Under the pieces are notes generated by a model. It was not told the DNA's origin, did no database searches, and saw only the letters and a list, made by a program, of their open reading frames with translations. DNA of 13,903 bases, from NCBI GenBank assembly GCA_021845555.1, contig JAJZVS010000049.1, forward strand, positions 1 through 13,903, read 5' to 3'. The position numbers and the translations under genes were made by a program. This DNA comes from Pseudomonadota bacterium (GTDB taxonomy: Bacteria; Pseudomonadota; Alphaproteobacteria; Acetobacterales; Acetobacteraceae). Positions 6,840-13,903 of the stretch are shown here, in pieces (the first letter of the stretch is position 1; every line of letters starts with the position of its first letter).

Positions 6840-8326
6840 GCTACCGCCTCCGCCGCCGCTCCGCCCGCGACTGTCCCGGCGCCGAGCGCGGCGAAGGCGG
6901 CCAGCGCCCGGGCGCGCCCGGCGGGGAGATCGACGATAGGTGCCGGATATTCCCGCCCCAGCCGCACGCCGGCCCGCGCCAGCGCCGCCGCCGGCGCCTC
7001 CCACGGCGCATGCAGAAATGGGGTGTCCAGCCGGGCGAGTTCCGGCACGAAGCGGCGCACATAGGCGCCGTCGGGGTCGAACTTGCGGCCCTGCAGCACC
7101 GGATTGAACACGCGGAAATAGGGCGCGGCGTCGGTGCCGCAGCCGGCCACCCACTGCCAGCTTGCCGCATTCGCCGCCAGATCGGCATCGACCAGCGTGT
7201 CGTGGAACCAGGCCGCGCCGTCCTGCCACGGCAGCAGCAGATGCTTCACCAGGAACGAGGCCACGACCATCCGCGCCCGGTTATGCATCCACCCGGTCTG
7301 CCAGAGTTCGCGCATCCCCGCATCGACCAGGGGAATCCCCGTCTGCCCGCGCTGCCAGGCCGCCAGCGCCGCCGGATCGCGCCGCCAGGCCAGCCGGGCG
7401 AATGCGCCGCGCAACGGCTGCTCCGGCAGGTCCGGATGGTGCCACAGCAGGTGCAGCGCGAATTCCCGCCACAGCAGCTCGGCGCGGAACTTCTCGGCCC
7501 CGCGCGCGGCGGTGCCGTCCGCTGCCTCGGGTGCGGCGGCGAACCAGAGTTCGGCCGGCGAGATCTCCCCGAAATGCAGATGCGGCGACAGGCGCGACGT
7601 GCCCTCCTGCCCCGGCAGATCGCGCCGCGCGGCGTAGTCCGCCAGGCCGTCGGCCAGGAACGCCGCCAGCCGGGCCCGCGCGCCCGCCGCGCCGGGAACC
7701 CAGGCTCGGCGCAGCCCGCCGGCCCAGTTGGGCGCGCGCGGCAGCAGCCCCCAGGAACCGAGCGCATCGGACTCCGGCAGTGGCGGTGAGGGGATGCGCG
7801 CCGGGGCCGGGGAGGGGGGACGCAGCGCGCCCGGCTCGGCCGCGCGCGTCCGCGCCGCGCGGGCGAACGGGGTATAGACCGCGAAGCCGGTGCCCGCCTG
7901 GGTGCGCAGCGCGTCCGGGGCGAACAGGCTCGCGGTGCGGAAGCGGCGAAACCCGGTGCCCTGCGCGGCGAGCGCCGCCGCCACCGCCGCCTCCTGCCGC
8001 CGGGCCCAGGGTTCGATCGCGATGCCGGCCAGCACCTCCGCGGCGCCGGTCGCGCGCGCGAGCGCCGGGATCACCGCCGCCGCGTCGCCCCGGCGCAGCA
8101 CCAGCCCGCTGCCGGCGGCGGCGAGGTCGCCCGCCAGCGCGGCCAGCGCGTGGTGCAGCCACCAGCGCGACGCTCCGCCCGGCGCCCAGACGCCGGCGGC
8201 GGCTTCGTCCAGCACGAACACCGGCACCACCCGGCGGCCGGCGGCCAGCGCGGCGGCCAGCGCGGCCTGGTCCGACAGGCGGAGGTCATTGCGGAACCAC
8301 AGCAGCACGGGCGCGGCATCGAGCAT
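6836..8326 (-). CDS. phrB: Class I cyclobutane pyrimidine dimer (deoxyribodipyrimidine) photolyase
   Basis: 496 aa. It repairs UV-induced pyrimidine dimers with light, using FADH-. The N-terminal antenna domain begins VLLWFRNDLRLSDQ (7-20), and the FAD-binding helical domain fills about 220-470. EGTSRLSPHLHFGEISP (241-257) and GWMHNRARM (345-353) are FAD-site hallmarks. By spacing against my recollection of the E. coli enzyme, the electron-transfer tryptophan triad is present as Trp314, Trp367 and Trp390, and the flavin-N5 Asn as Asn386. GTDAAPYFRVFNP (397-409) is typical of the class. The C-terminal 25 residues are Ala-rich and not part of the fold. The start at 8326 matches the family N-terminus, although its Shine-Dalgarno is poor. 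It follows radC by 44 bases and overlaps the phosphoesterase gene by 4. Confidence 0.96.
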   Translation of the reverse strand: MLDAAPVLLWFRNDLRLSDQAALAAALAAGRRVVPVFVLDEAAAGVWAPGGASRWWLHHALAALAGDLAAAGSGLVLRRGDAAAVIPALARATGAAEVLAGIAIEPWARRQEAAVAAALAAQGTGFRRFRTASLFAPDALRTQAGTGFAVYTPFARAARTRAAEPGALRPPSPAPARIPSPPLPESDALGSWGLLPRAPNWAGGLRRAWVPGAAGARARLAAFLADGLADYAARRDLPGQEGTSRLSPHLHFGEISPAELWFAAAPEAADGTAARGAEKFRAELLWREFALHLLWHHPDLPEQPLRGAFARLAWRRDPAALAAWQRGQTGIPLVDAGMRELWQTGWMHNRARMVVASFLVKHLLLPWQDGAAWFHDTLVDADLAANAASWQWVAGCGTDAAPYFRVFNPVLQGRKFDPDGAYVRRFVPELARLDTPFLHAPWEAPAAALARAGVRLGREYPAPIVDLPAGRARALAAFAALGAGTVAGGAAAEAVA

Positions 8327-8370
8327 GGCGCAGAGTTGCGGCGGCGGGCCGGCAACGCAAGGGGCGCGCC

Positions 8371-9132
8371 CTAAAGCAACCCCTCCCGCCGCAAGCTGGT
8401 CCAGCGCCCGTTGCCGACGATCACATGGTCATGCAGCTTCAGATCGAGCGTCCGCGCCGCCGCCTTCACCTCCGCGGTCATCGCCACGTCCTCGGGCGAG
8501 GCGGTGGGATCGCCGCTCGGGTGGTTGTGCACCAGGATGATGCCGGCGGCCTGCAATTCCAGCGCGCGGCGGACCACTTCGCGCGGATAGACCGGGGTGT
8601 GGTTCACCGTGCCGCGGCCCTGCACCTCGTCGGCCAGCAGCCGGTTGCGGGTATCGAGGAACAGTACCCGGAACTGCTCCACCCGCTCGCGCGCCAGCAC
8701 CGCGTGCAGATAATCCATCAGCCGGTCCCAGTTGTTGAGCACCGGCCGCGCGGTCACCTCGGCGCGCGCCAGGCGCAGCGCGGCGGCCTGGATGGTCTTG
8801 AGCGCCGCCGCCCCCGCGTCCCCCAGCCCGTCGATGCGGCGCAGTTCCGCCAGCGGGGCGGCCACCGCGCCGGCGAAGCTGCCGAACGCGGCCAGCAGGG
8901 CGCGCGCGATCGGCTTGGTGTCGCGCCGCGGCACCGCCAGGAACAGCATCATCTCCAGCACTTCGTGGTCGGCCAGCGCATCCGGGCCGGCGGCGAGCAG
9001 CCGCGCGCGCATCCGCCCGCGATGGCCCTCCGCCCCGATCGGGGCCGGCGGCTCGGCCCGGCTCAGCCCGGCGCCCGCCGCTTCGGTCAGCGCAATCCCA
9101 AGCTGTCCCTGGGTTTCCTTCAGTCCGGCCAT
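8371..9132 (-). CDS. radC: RadC family JAB/MPN-domain protein
   Basis: 253 aa, close to the usual length of 220-250. The N-terminal half has a helix-hairpin-helix (LRRIDGLGDAGAAALK, 97-112). The C-terminal JAB domain shows the metalloprotease-like signature LVHNHPSGDP (200-209), with His202, His204, Ser212 and Asp215 and upstream Glu152. The family was once linked to DNA repair, but that role is disputed and its biochemical function is unknown. About 30 N-terminal residues before GHRGRMRARLL are variable. The start is ambiguous: GTG (9133-9135) immediately precedes the chosen ATG, with GGGGAC as a weak ribosome site. It lies 125 bases after map, a neighbour pairing I believe recurs in alphaproteobacteria. 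Confidence 0.93.
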   Translation of the reverse strand: MAGLKETQGQLGIALTEAAGAGLSRAEPPAPIGAEGHRGRMRARLLAAGPDALADHEVLEMMLFLAVPRRDTKPIARALLAAFGSFAGAVAAPLAELRRIDGLGDAGAAALKTIQAAALRLARAEVTARPVLNNWDRLMDYLHAVLARERVEQFRVLFLDTRNRLLADEVQGRGTVNHTPVYPREVVRRALELQAAGIILVHNHPSGDPTASPEDVAMTAEVKAAARTLDLKLHDHVIVGNGRWTSLRREGLL

Positions 9133-9257
9133 CACCGTCCCCGCGCGCGTTCCGCCGCCGCCCGGGGCCGTTGGCGATCGGACCCGCGACGGACCGACCC
9201 GCCGGAGGGACACGGCGCGCGGTCCGGATCCGGGCGAAGCCGGGGCGCCGCGAAGCC

Positions 9258-10064
9258 TCAGCCCAACGGATAAGGCGGCTTCTCGTAGCCTGCGGGGGAA
9301 AGGGTAAAGATTTCCACACCGTCCTCGGTCACGCCCACCATGTGCTCGAACTGGGCGGACAGGCTGCGGTCGCGGGTGACGGCGGTCCAGCCGTCGTCCA
9401 GCACCTTCACCTCGGGGCGGCCGGCGTTCACCATCGGCTCGATGGTGAAGAACATGCCGGGGCGCAGCACCGGGCCTTCGCCGGGGGCGCCGTAGTGCAG
9501 CACGTTCGGCGGGGCGTGGAACTGCCGGCCGATGCCGTGGCCGCAGAACTCGCGCACCACGCTGAACCGGTGCGCCTCCACGAAGGACTGGATGGCATGC
9601 CCGATGTCGCCCAGCGTGGCGCCGGGCCGCACCGCGGCCACCCCGCGCTTCAGGGATTCGTAGGTCACGTCCATCAGGTTGCGCGCCCGGGTGGACGGCG
9701 TGCCGGCGGTGTACATGCGCGAGGTATCGCCGTGCCAGCCGTCCAGGATCACGGTCACGTCGATATTGACGATGTCCCCCTCTTCCAGCCGCCGCTCGCC
9801 CGGAATCCCGTGGCAGACCACGTGGTTGACCGAGGTGCAGATGGATTTCGGAAAGCCGCGGTAGTTGAGCGGCGCCGGGATCGCGCCGGCGGCGACGATG
9901 AAGTCGTGGCACAGCTGGTCCAGCCGCGCGGTGGTCACGCCCGGCCGGACATGGCTGGTGATCATATCCAGCGTTTCGGCCGCCAGCCGCCCGGCGGCGC
10001 GCATCGGCACGAAATCGGCGGGCTTATGCAGGATAATGCCCGTCGCTTCGGTTCCGCCGTCCAT
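9258..10064 (-). CDS. map: Type I methionine aminopeptidase
   Basis: 268 aa. It removes the initiator methionine from nascent proteins whose second residue is small, in the cytoplasm at the ribosome exit. The pita-bread metal ligands are all present, each at the E. coli position plus five as I recall it: Asp102 and Asp113 (NIDVTVILDGWHGD), His176 (CGHGIG), Glu209 (FTIEPM) and Glu240 (QFEHMVGV); the substrate-contact His85 is in VCHGIPG. The start at 10064 is supported by GGAGAGG 4-10 bases upstream. An in-frame ATG at 10094 would add ten Arg/Gly residues and cannot be excluded. The frame stays open upstream for hundreds of codons through antisense of the next gene, which is a GC artefact. It is divergent from the binding-protein gene; no clear promoter is seen on its side. 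Confidence 0.97.
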   Translation of the reverse strand: MDGGTEATGIILHKPADFVPMRAAGRLAAETLDMITSHVRPGVTTARLDQLCHDFIVAAGAIPAPLNYRGFPKSICTSVNHVVCHGIPGERRLEEGDIVNIDVTVILDGWHGDTSRMYTAGTPSTRARNLMDVTYESLKRGVAAVRPGATLGDIGHAIQSFVEAHRFSVVREFCGHGIGRQFHAPPNVLHYGAPGEGPVLRPGMFFTIEPMVNAGRPEVKVLDDGWTAVTRDRSLSAQFEHMVGVTEDGVEIFTLSPAGYEKPPYPLG

Positions 10065-10208
10065 TCCGCCTCTCCGTTCGCCTCTGCGTCGCATGCTGGG
10101 GCCAAGATGCGCAAGCGACGGCGCCGGGGCAAGGGCGGGACGGCAACGGAATCCCCGCCTCCCGCCGCGCAGCGGGAGCGGGCCGCCCAGGCCGTTCCGG
10201 CTCCCCGC

Positions 10209-10238
10209 TTGGCGGCCGGCGGAAAGCCGGGCTAGATT
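10209..10238 (+). promoter_or_regulatory. Candidate promoter of the binding-protein gene
   Basis: TTGGCG (10209-10214), an 18-base spacer, then TAGATT (10233-10238). Each box matches four of six consensus bases. The predicted start near 10245 leaves a leader of about 27 bases with GGGAGGAT before the ATG. It is plausible, but a moderate match is not proof. The rest of the 207-base divergent spacer to map shows only GC-rich sequence. Confidence 0.4.
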
Positions 10239-10271
10239 GCGCTCAATCAAACAGAATACGGGAGGATACGC

Positions 10272-11546
10272 ATGCATCGCCTCAAGCGCCTGTTCCGTGG
10301 CGCCGGCCTCGCCGCCGGCCTCGGTCTCGCCGCCTCGCTGGCCTGGGTTGCGCCGGGCGCGCAGGCCGCCAAGCCGATCACCATCGGGTTTTCCATGTCG
10401 CTGACCGGCGGGCTCGCGCCGAACGGCAAGGCCGCCCTGCTGGCAATGCAGATTTGGGCGCAGGAGACCAACGCCAAGGGCGGCCTGCTCGGCCGGCCGG
10501 TGAAGCTCGACTACTACGACGACCAGTCCAACCCCGCGCTGGTGCCCGGCATCTACACCAAGCTGCTCGATGTCGATCACGTCGATCTGGTGGTCAGCGC
10601 CTATGCCACCAACATCATCGCCCCGGCGATGCCGATCATCATGGCGCACCACCGCACCTTCATGGGCCTGCTCGGCCTGGCGGTGAACAGCCAGTTCCAT
10701 TACAACCGTTACTTCTCGATCTCGCCCACCGGCAATCCCGACCCGAAGCAGGCGATCTCGGTGCCGTTCTTCGCGGTGGCCAGCGCGATGAAGCCGAAGC
10801 CCAAGACGCTGGCGATCGTCGGCGCGGACGCCGAGTTCCCGAAGAACGCGATCGAAGGCGCCCTGGTGCTCGCCAAGAAAGACGGGTTCAAGGTCGTCTA
10901 TAACCAGACCTACCCGCCGAACACCGCCGATTTCTCGCCGATCGTGCACGCCATCCAGGCGCGCCACCCGGATATGGTGCTGGTCGCCTCCTATCCGCCG
11001 GACAGCGTCGGCATGGTGCGCGCCGTGACCGAAGTCGGGCTGAAGACCCGCCTGTTCGGCGGCGACATGGTCGGGCTGCAATCCACCCCGATCAAGGCCG
11101 CCCTCGGCCCGCTGCTGAACGGCATCACCGACTACGACTTCTGGCTGCCGGTGAAGGGCTTCGCCACCCCCGAGGCGATGGCCTTCCTGAAGACCTACCA
11201 GGCCAAGGCCGCCGCCGAGGGCGTCGATCCGCTCGGCTTCTACCTGCCGCCCTTCGCCTATTCGGAAATGCAGATCCTGGGCGACGCGGTGACCGCCACC
11301 AAGAGCACCGACGACGCCAAGCTCGCCGCCTATCTGCGCAGCCACACTTTCCAGACCGTGGTCGGTCCGATCGCCTTCGGCCACGACGGGGAATGGACCC
11401 AGGCGCGCGTGATCGAGGCGCAGTTCCAGGGCGTGAAGGGCCACGACGTGGCGCAGTTCAAGGACCCGAAGACGGAGGTGGTGCTCTACCCGGCCGCCGA
11501 TGCCTCCGGCACGCTGATCGCGCCCTACGACGGCGCCAAGCACTGA
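10272..11546 (+). CDS. ABC transporter periplasmic substrate-binding protein, branched-chain amino acid (LivJ/Peripla_BP_6) type
   Basis: 424 aa. It is a type I periplasmic binding protein that would deliver a ligand to a LIV-type ABC importer. A Sec signal peptide is clear: basic MHRLKRLFRG, a hydrophobic Ala/Leu/Gly core, and cleavage after AQA (about residues 30-33). There is no lipobox Cys. The mature protein begins KPITIGFSMSLTGGLAPNGK, the family's first strand and ligand loop, with NAKGGLLGRPVKLDYYDDQSNP next. A long two-lobe domain extends to the end. GGGAGG lies 6 bases before the ATG, fixing the start. No permease or ATPase gene is adjacent: upstream is divergent map and downstream a hairpin with a convergent gene. 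It is therefore an orphan binding protein here. The ligand cannot be told from sequence; amides, aromatic acids and amino acids are all possible. Confidence 0.93.
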   Translation: MHRLKRLFRGAGLAAGLGLAASLAWVAPGAQAAKPITIGFSMSLTGGLAPNGKAALLAMQIWAQETNAKGGLLGRPVKLDYYDDQSNPALVPGIYTKLLDVDHVDLVVSAYATNIIAPAMPIIMAHHRTFMGLLGLAVNSQFHYNRYFSISPTGNPDPKQAISVPFFAVASAMKPKPKTLAIVGADAEFPKNAIEGALVLAKKDGFKVVYNQTYPPNTADFSPIVHAIQARHPDMVLVASYPPDSVGMVRAVTEVGLKTRLFGGDMVGLQSTPIKAALGPLLNGITDYDFWLPVKGFATPEAMAFLKTYQAKAAAEGVDPLGFYLPPFAYSEMQILGDAVTATKSTDDAKLAAYLRSHTFQTVVGPIAFGHDGEWTQARVIEAQFQGVKGHDVAQFKDPKTEVVLYPAADASGTLIAPYDGAKH

Positions 11547-11568
11547 AGCCGCGCAGCCTGTGACGGCG

Positions 11569-11596
11569 ACGGCCAGGGGAGACCTCCCCTGGCCGT
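11569..11596. terminator. Perfect hairpin between convergent genes, probable bidirectional terminator
   Basis: Perfect 12-bp inverted repeat, ACGGCCAGGGGA (11569-11580) and TCCCCTGGCCGT (11585-11596), with a 4-base GACC loop. It lies 22 bases after the binding-protein stop and 38 bases before the end of the convergent CNNM-type gene. There is no U-run on either side, so it is not a textbook intrinsic terminator, but its position fits transcription ending from both sides. Its core CCAGGGGA-N4-TCCCCTGG recurs exactly at 13854-13873. Confidence 0.6.
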
Positions 11597-11634
11597 TCGC
11601 CCGTACGGCGCCGCCGTCCCTGGCGATGTCGGGC

Positions 11635-12930
11635 CTATACCGGCGCCGCTTCGCGGTTGGCGCGGATCTTCTCCACCCGGCGGCCGTCCATCGCCAGCAC
11701 CTCGAACCGCCAGCCGCCGAACACGATCCGGTCCCCCTCGCGCGGCACCCGGCGCAGCAGCGCCAGCACCAACCCGCCCAGCGTGTGATAGCTCCCCTCA
11801 GCCGGCAGCTCCGGCAGATCGAGCCGCGCCTTCACCTCATCGACCGGCATCAGCCCGTCCATCACCAGCACCTGCTCGGCGCCCCCCTCCGGCGTGCCGG
11901 GCGGCGGCGCGGCGTCGGTCGGATCGCCGACGATCGCCTCCAGCACGTCCGCCGCCGTCACCACGCCCTCGAAACTGCCGTACTCGTCCATCACCAGCGC
12001 CATGCCCAGCGGATCGGCCTTCAGCCGCTCCAGCGCATCCAGCGCGCTGACGGTGTCCGGCACCACCATCGGCTGGCGCAGCACCGCGGCGAGCGACAGA
12101 TCGCCGCCCTCCAGGATCCGGTCCAGCAGGTCCTTCGCCTGCACCAGCCCCACCACGTTATCCACCGCGCCGTCGCAGACCACGAAGCGCGAGTGCGGCG
12201 CCGCCTTCAAGGTGGCGACGATGTCCTTGGTGGTGTCGGTGCGGTCGATCCAGACCAGTTCGGTGCGCGGCGTCATCAGCGCCCGCACCGGCTTGTCGGC
12301 CAGCCGCAGCACGCGCTCGATCATGTCGCGCTCCTCGGTCTCCAGCACCCCGGCCTGCGTGCCTTCAGCCAGCAGGGCGCGCAGCTCCTCCTCCGTCACC
12401 GACGTGGCGGCGAGGCGGGAGAAGCCGAACAGATGCAGCACCAGCGCCGAGGACTTGCCGAGCAGCCACACCGCCGGGGCGGCGGCGCGGGCGGTCCAGG
12501 CGATCGGCAGCGACACCAGCGCGGCCATCGCCTCCGGCCGGCGCAGCGCCAGCTGCTTCGGCACCAGCTCGCCCAGCACCAGCGTCAGGTAGGTGGTGAC
12601 CACCACCACCAGCACGAGCGCCAGCGGCGCGGCGAACGCAGCCGGCACGCTCAGGCGCTGCAACCACGCCTGCACCTGATCGGCCACCTGGGCGCCGCCG
12701 AACACGCCGATGAACACGCTGACCAGCGTCACCCCCACCTGCACGGTGGGCAGGAACCGCTGCGGGTCCTCCGCCAGCCAGCGCGCCCGCGCCGCCCCGT
12801 GCACCCGCTTGCGCTCCAGCACCGCCAGCCGCGCCCGCCGGGCCGACACCAGCGCCAGCTCGCTCATCGAAAACAGGCCGTTGATCGCGATCAACAGCAG
12901 CAGAACGAGAAGTTCGAGGGCGATGCGCAT
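11635..12930 (-). CDS. CNNM/CorC-HlyC family membrane protein (hemolysin-like, DUF21 plus CBS pair)
   Basis: 431 aa. Domains in order: an N-terminal DUF21/CNNM transmembrane domain (about 1-190) with hydrophobic segments at 3-20, 65-80, 97-122 and 135-170 and the signature NGLFSMSELALVSARRARL (17-35); a CBS pair (about 205-335) with ALMTPRTELVWID (217-229) and VMDEYGSFEGVVTAADVLEAIVGD (within 313-336); and a C-terminal CorC_HlyC domain (about 352-425), which includes LPAEGSYHTLGG. Relatives are Mg2+/Co2+ efflux or homeostasis proteins; the 'hemolysin' label is historical. The start at 12930 gives the family N-terminus MRIALELLVLL; upstream in-frame codons are antisense to the SDR gene. It is divergent from the SDR gene (97-base spacer) and convergent with the binding-protein gene. 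The transported ion is inference from the family. Confidence 0.94.
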   Translation of the reverse strand: MRIALELLVLLLLIAINGLFSMSELALVSARRARLAVLERKRVHGAARARWLAEDPQRFLPTVQVGVTLVSVFIGVFGGAQVADQVQAWLQRLSVPAAFAAPLALVLVVVVTTYLTLVLGELVPKQLALRRPEAMAALVSLPIAWTARAAAPAVWLLGKSSALVLHLFGFSRLAATSVTEEELRALLAEGTQAGVLETEERDMIERVLRLADKPVRALMTPRTELVWIDRTDTTKDIVATLKAAPHSRFVVCDGAVDNVVGLVQAKDLLDRILEGGDLSLAAVLRQPMVVPDTVSALDALERLKADPLGMALVMDEYGSFEGVVTAADVLEAIVGDPTDAAPPPGTPEGGAEQVLVMDGLMPVDEVKARLDLPELPAEGSYHTLGGLVLALLRRVPREGDRIVFGGWRFEVLAMDGRRVEKIRANREAAPV

Positions 12931-13027
12931 CTTCGGTCCCGTCCGCGGAAAAACCCCGGGGCCCCCGACTGGCGCCCCTTCTGCCCGCGGCACGTCCAGC
13001 ATAGCATCGGTCCGGGGAGGAACCGGC

Positions 13028-13789
13028 ATGGCAGACACGACGAACGCCGAGACCAGGAAAACCGCCGTGGTCACCGGCAGCGCACTCAATATCGGCCGCG
13101 CCGCCGCACTGGCGCTCGCGCGCGACGGCTGGAACATCGTGGTCCACGCGCTGCACTCGGCCGACGACTGCGCGCAAACCGCCGAACTGGTGCGCGAGGC
13201 CGGCGGCGAAGCCCTGGTCCATCTGGCCGATATCGCCGACCCCGCCCAGGCGCGCGGGCTGATCGGCGCCGCGGTCGATCGCTTCGGCCGGCTCGACGCG
13301 CTGGTGAACAATGCCTCCCGCCGCCGGCAAACGCCGTTCCTGGACATCACGCCCGAGGAATGGCGCGAAATCCTGGGCACCACGCTCGACGGCGCGTTCT
13401 ACTGCGCCCAGGCCGCCGCGCCGGCGATCGCCGCGGCGGGCGGCGGCAGCATCGTCAACCTCGGCGGCATCTCCGCCCACGCCGGCACCACCGGGCGGGT
13501 CCATGCGCTCACCGCCAAAGCCGGCATGATCGGACTGACCCGCGCGCTCGCCCACGAACTCGCCAAACAACAGATCACCGTCAACACGGTGGTCCCCGGC
13601 GACATCGACACCCAACGCGGCGCCGCCGCCGGCGGCAACCACGGCAAAGCGCCGCTGCCCGGCACCCTGCTCGGACGCAAAGGCAGACCCGAGGAAGTCG
13701 CCGGCATGATCGCCTACCTCTGCTCCCCCCCAGCCCGCTTCATCACCGGCCAAACCCTCCACGTGAACGGCGGCGCTTATCTGGGTTAG
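13028..13789 (+). CDS. Short-chain dehydrogenase/reductase (SDR) with altered catalytic tetrad
   Basis: 253 aa, standard SDR length. The Rossmann fold is clear: TGSALNIG (16-23) for the usual TGxxxGxG, with Asn for the middle Gly as in some pteridine-reductase-like members; ADIAD (67-71); NNAS (94-97); a C-terminal FITGQTLHVNGGAY. The catalytic tetrad is not: the Asn position reads Thr119 (LGTTLDGAF), the Ser position Gly147 (VNLGGIS) and the Tyr position Ala160; only Lys164 (TAKAG) remains, with His159 beside the Tyr site. Cofactor binding is likely kept, but chemistry is uncertain. GGGAGG ends 7 bases before the ATG, fixing the start. It is divergent from the CNNM-type gene. It could be a distinct SDR sub-branch, a reductase using another acid/base, or a non-catalytic protein; 'FabG' would be a misleading label. 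Confidence 0.9.
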   Translation: MADTTNAETRKTAVVTGSALNIGRAAALALARDGWNIVVHALHSADDCAQTAELVREAGGEALVHLADIADPAQARGLIGAAVDRFGRLDALVNNASRRRQTPFLDITPEEWREILGTTLDGAFYCAQAAAPAIAAAGGGSIVNLGGISAHAGTTGRVHALTAKAGMIGLTRALAHELAKQQITVNTVVPGDIDTQRGAAAGGNHGKAPLPGTLLGRKGRPEEVAGMIAYLCSPPARFITGQTLHVNGGAYLG

Positions 13790-13822
13790 GCGAGGGAGCG
13801 GGGGACGGAGGGTTAAGCAAGG

Positions 13823-13878
13823 CCAGGGGGGCGCTGCCCCCCTGGACCCCCCGCCAGGGGACTGGTCCCCTGGACCCC
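13823..13878. repeat. Two tandem GC-rich palindromes (REP-like element) after the SDR gene
   Basis: Unit one: CCAGGGGGGC (13823-13832), 3-base loop, GCCCCCCTGG (13836-13845), then ACCCC. Unit two: CCAGGGGAC (13854-13862), 2-base loop, GTCCCCTGG (13865-13873), then ACCCC. Both units share CCAGGGG...CCCCTGGACCCC and start 31 bases apart. The layout resembles dispersed palindromic repeats found between genes in Acetobacteraceae-like genomes (my recollection). Unit one may also end SDR transcription. The remaining bases to the window end hold no gene; GGCTTCGCC (13885-13893) is one more tiny hairpin. Confidence 0.75.
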
Positions 13879-13903
13879 TCGGACGGCTTCGCCAGGAAAG
13901 GGG

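Noticed and set aside
4941..7064. 707-codon plus-strand frame from rplU to the photolyase
   Set aside because: Pro/Arg/Ala-rich translation without domains, antisense to five genes and across the rplU promoter.
7162..9273. 703-codon plus-strand frame opposite phrB and radC
   Set aside because: Same GC-driven antisense artefact; no recognisable motif.
10107..10235. Possible small plus-strand gene of 42 residues starting MRKRRRRGKGG
   Set aside because: No ribosome-binding site, very basic and Pro/Ala-rich composition typical of random GC-rich sequence, and it overlaps the likely promoter of the next gene.
10065..11543. N-terminal extension of map to 761 residues
   Set aside because: The extra codons are antisense to the binding-protein gene, which has a clear signal peptide, ribosome site and family motifs. 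Type I methionine aminopeptidases are about 260 residues, matching the start at 10064.
12365..13762. 465-codon minus-strand frame across the SDR and CNNM-type genes
   Set aside because: It is antisense to the SDR and out of frame with the CNNM-type gene, both of which carry clear domain motifs.
1..13903. CRISPR array, tRNA or rRNA gene, insertion sequence, prophage or defence island
   Set aside because: No regularly spaced repeats, cloverleaf, rRNA-like stretch, transposase or integrase motifs were seen on either strand; the genes are housekeeping or metabolic.

Overview
The window looks like a piece of the chromosome of a high-GC alphaproteobacterium. A member of the Rhodospirillales, most likely Acetobacteraceae-like, is my best guess. 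The reasons are the very GC-rich third codon positions, the rplU-rpmA-obg-proB and map-radC gene orders, a strong TTGACA/TATAAC promoter in front of rplU, and CCAGGGG/CCCCTGG hairpin repeats of a kind I associate from memory with that family. No 16S or other species marker is present, so the assignment is an inference. Coding density is high: 13 protein genes, no RNA genes, no CRISPR, no transposase, and no gene-free stretch longer than about 225 bases.

Layout. Positions 9-10064 form one long leftward (minus-strand) block. In transcription order it runs: map (methionine aminopeptidase), radC (JAB/MPN-domain protein), phrB (class I CPD photolyase), a PPP-type metallophosphoesterase whose start overlaps the phrB stop, sixA (histidine phosphatase), then, from its own strong promoter, rplU and rpmA (L21, L27) closed by an intrinsic terminator, obg (GTPase), a polytopic membrane protein of strikingly low GC, proB (glutamate 5-kinase) and, after a hairpin at the proB stop, an ACMSD-like amidohydrolase. 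To the right, a rightward gene for a periplasmic branched-chain-amino-acid-type binding protein diverges from map and converges on a leftward CNNM/CorC-HlyC family membrane protein. A rightward SDR gene diverges from that one and is followed at the window edge by two tandem GC-rich palindromes.

How the parts fit. rplU, rpmA and obg link ribosomal protein synthesis with the ribosome-assembly GTPase. obg, the membrane protein and proB are joined by 4-base stop/start overlaps and so are probably translationally coupled. phrB and the phosphoesterase are coupled in the same way. The binding protein has no permease or ATPase beside it and presumably serves a transporter encoded elsewhere.

Most of the window is ordinary housekeeping sequence, and I see no convincing new multi-gene system. 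The points that deserve a second look are the low-GC membrane gene fitted base-perfectly between obg and proB, an SDR that has lost three of the four catalytic-tetrad residues, a two-hairpin leader on rplU, and a family of near-identical 20-base palindromes shared by two separate intergenic sites.
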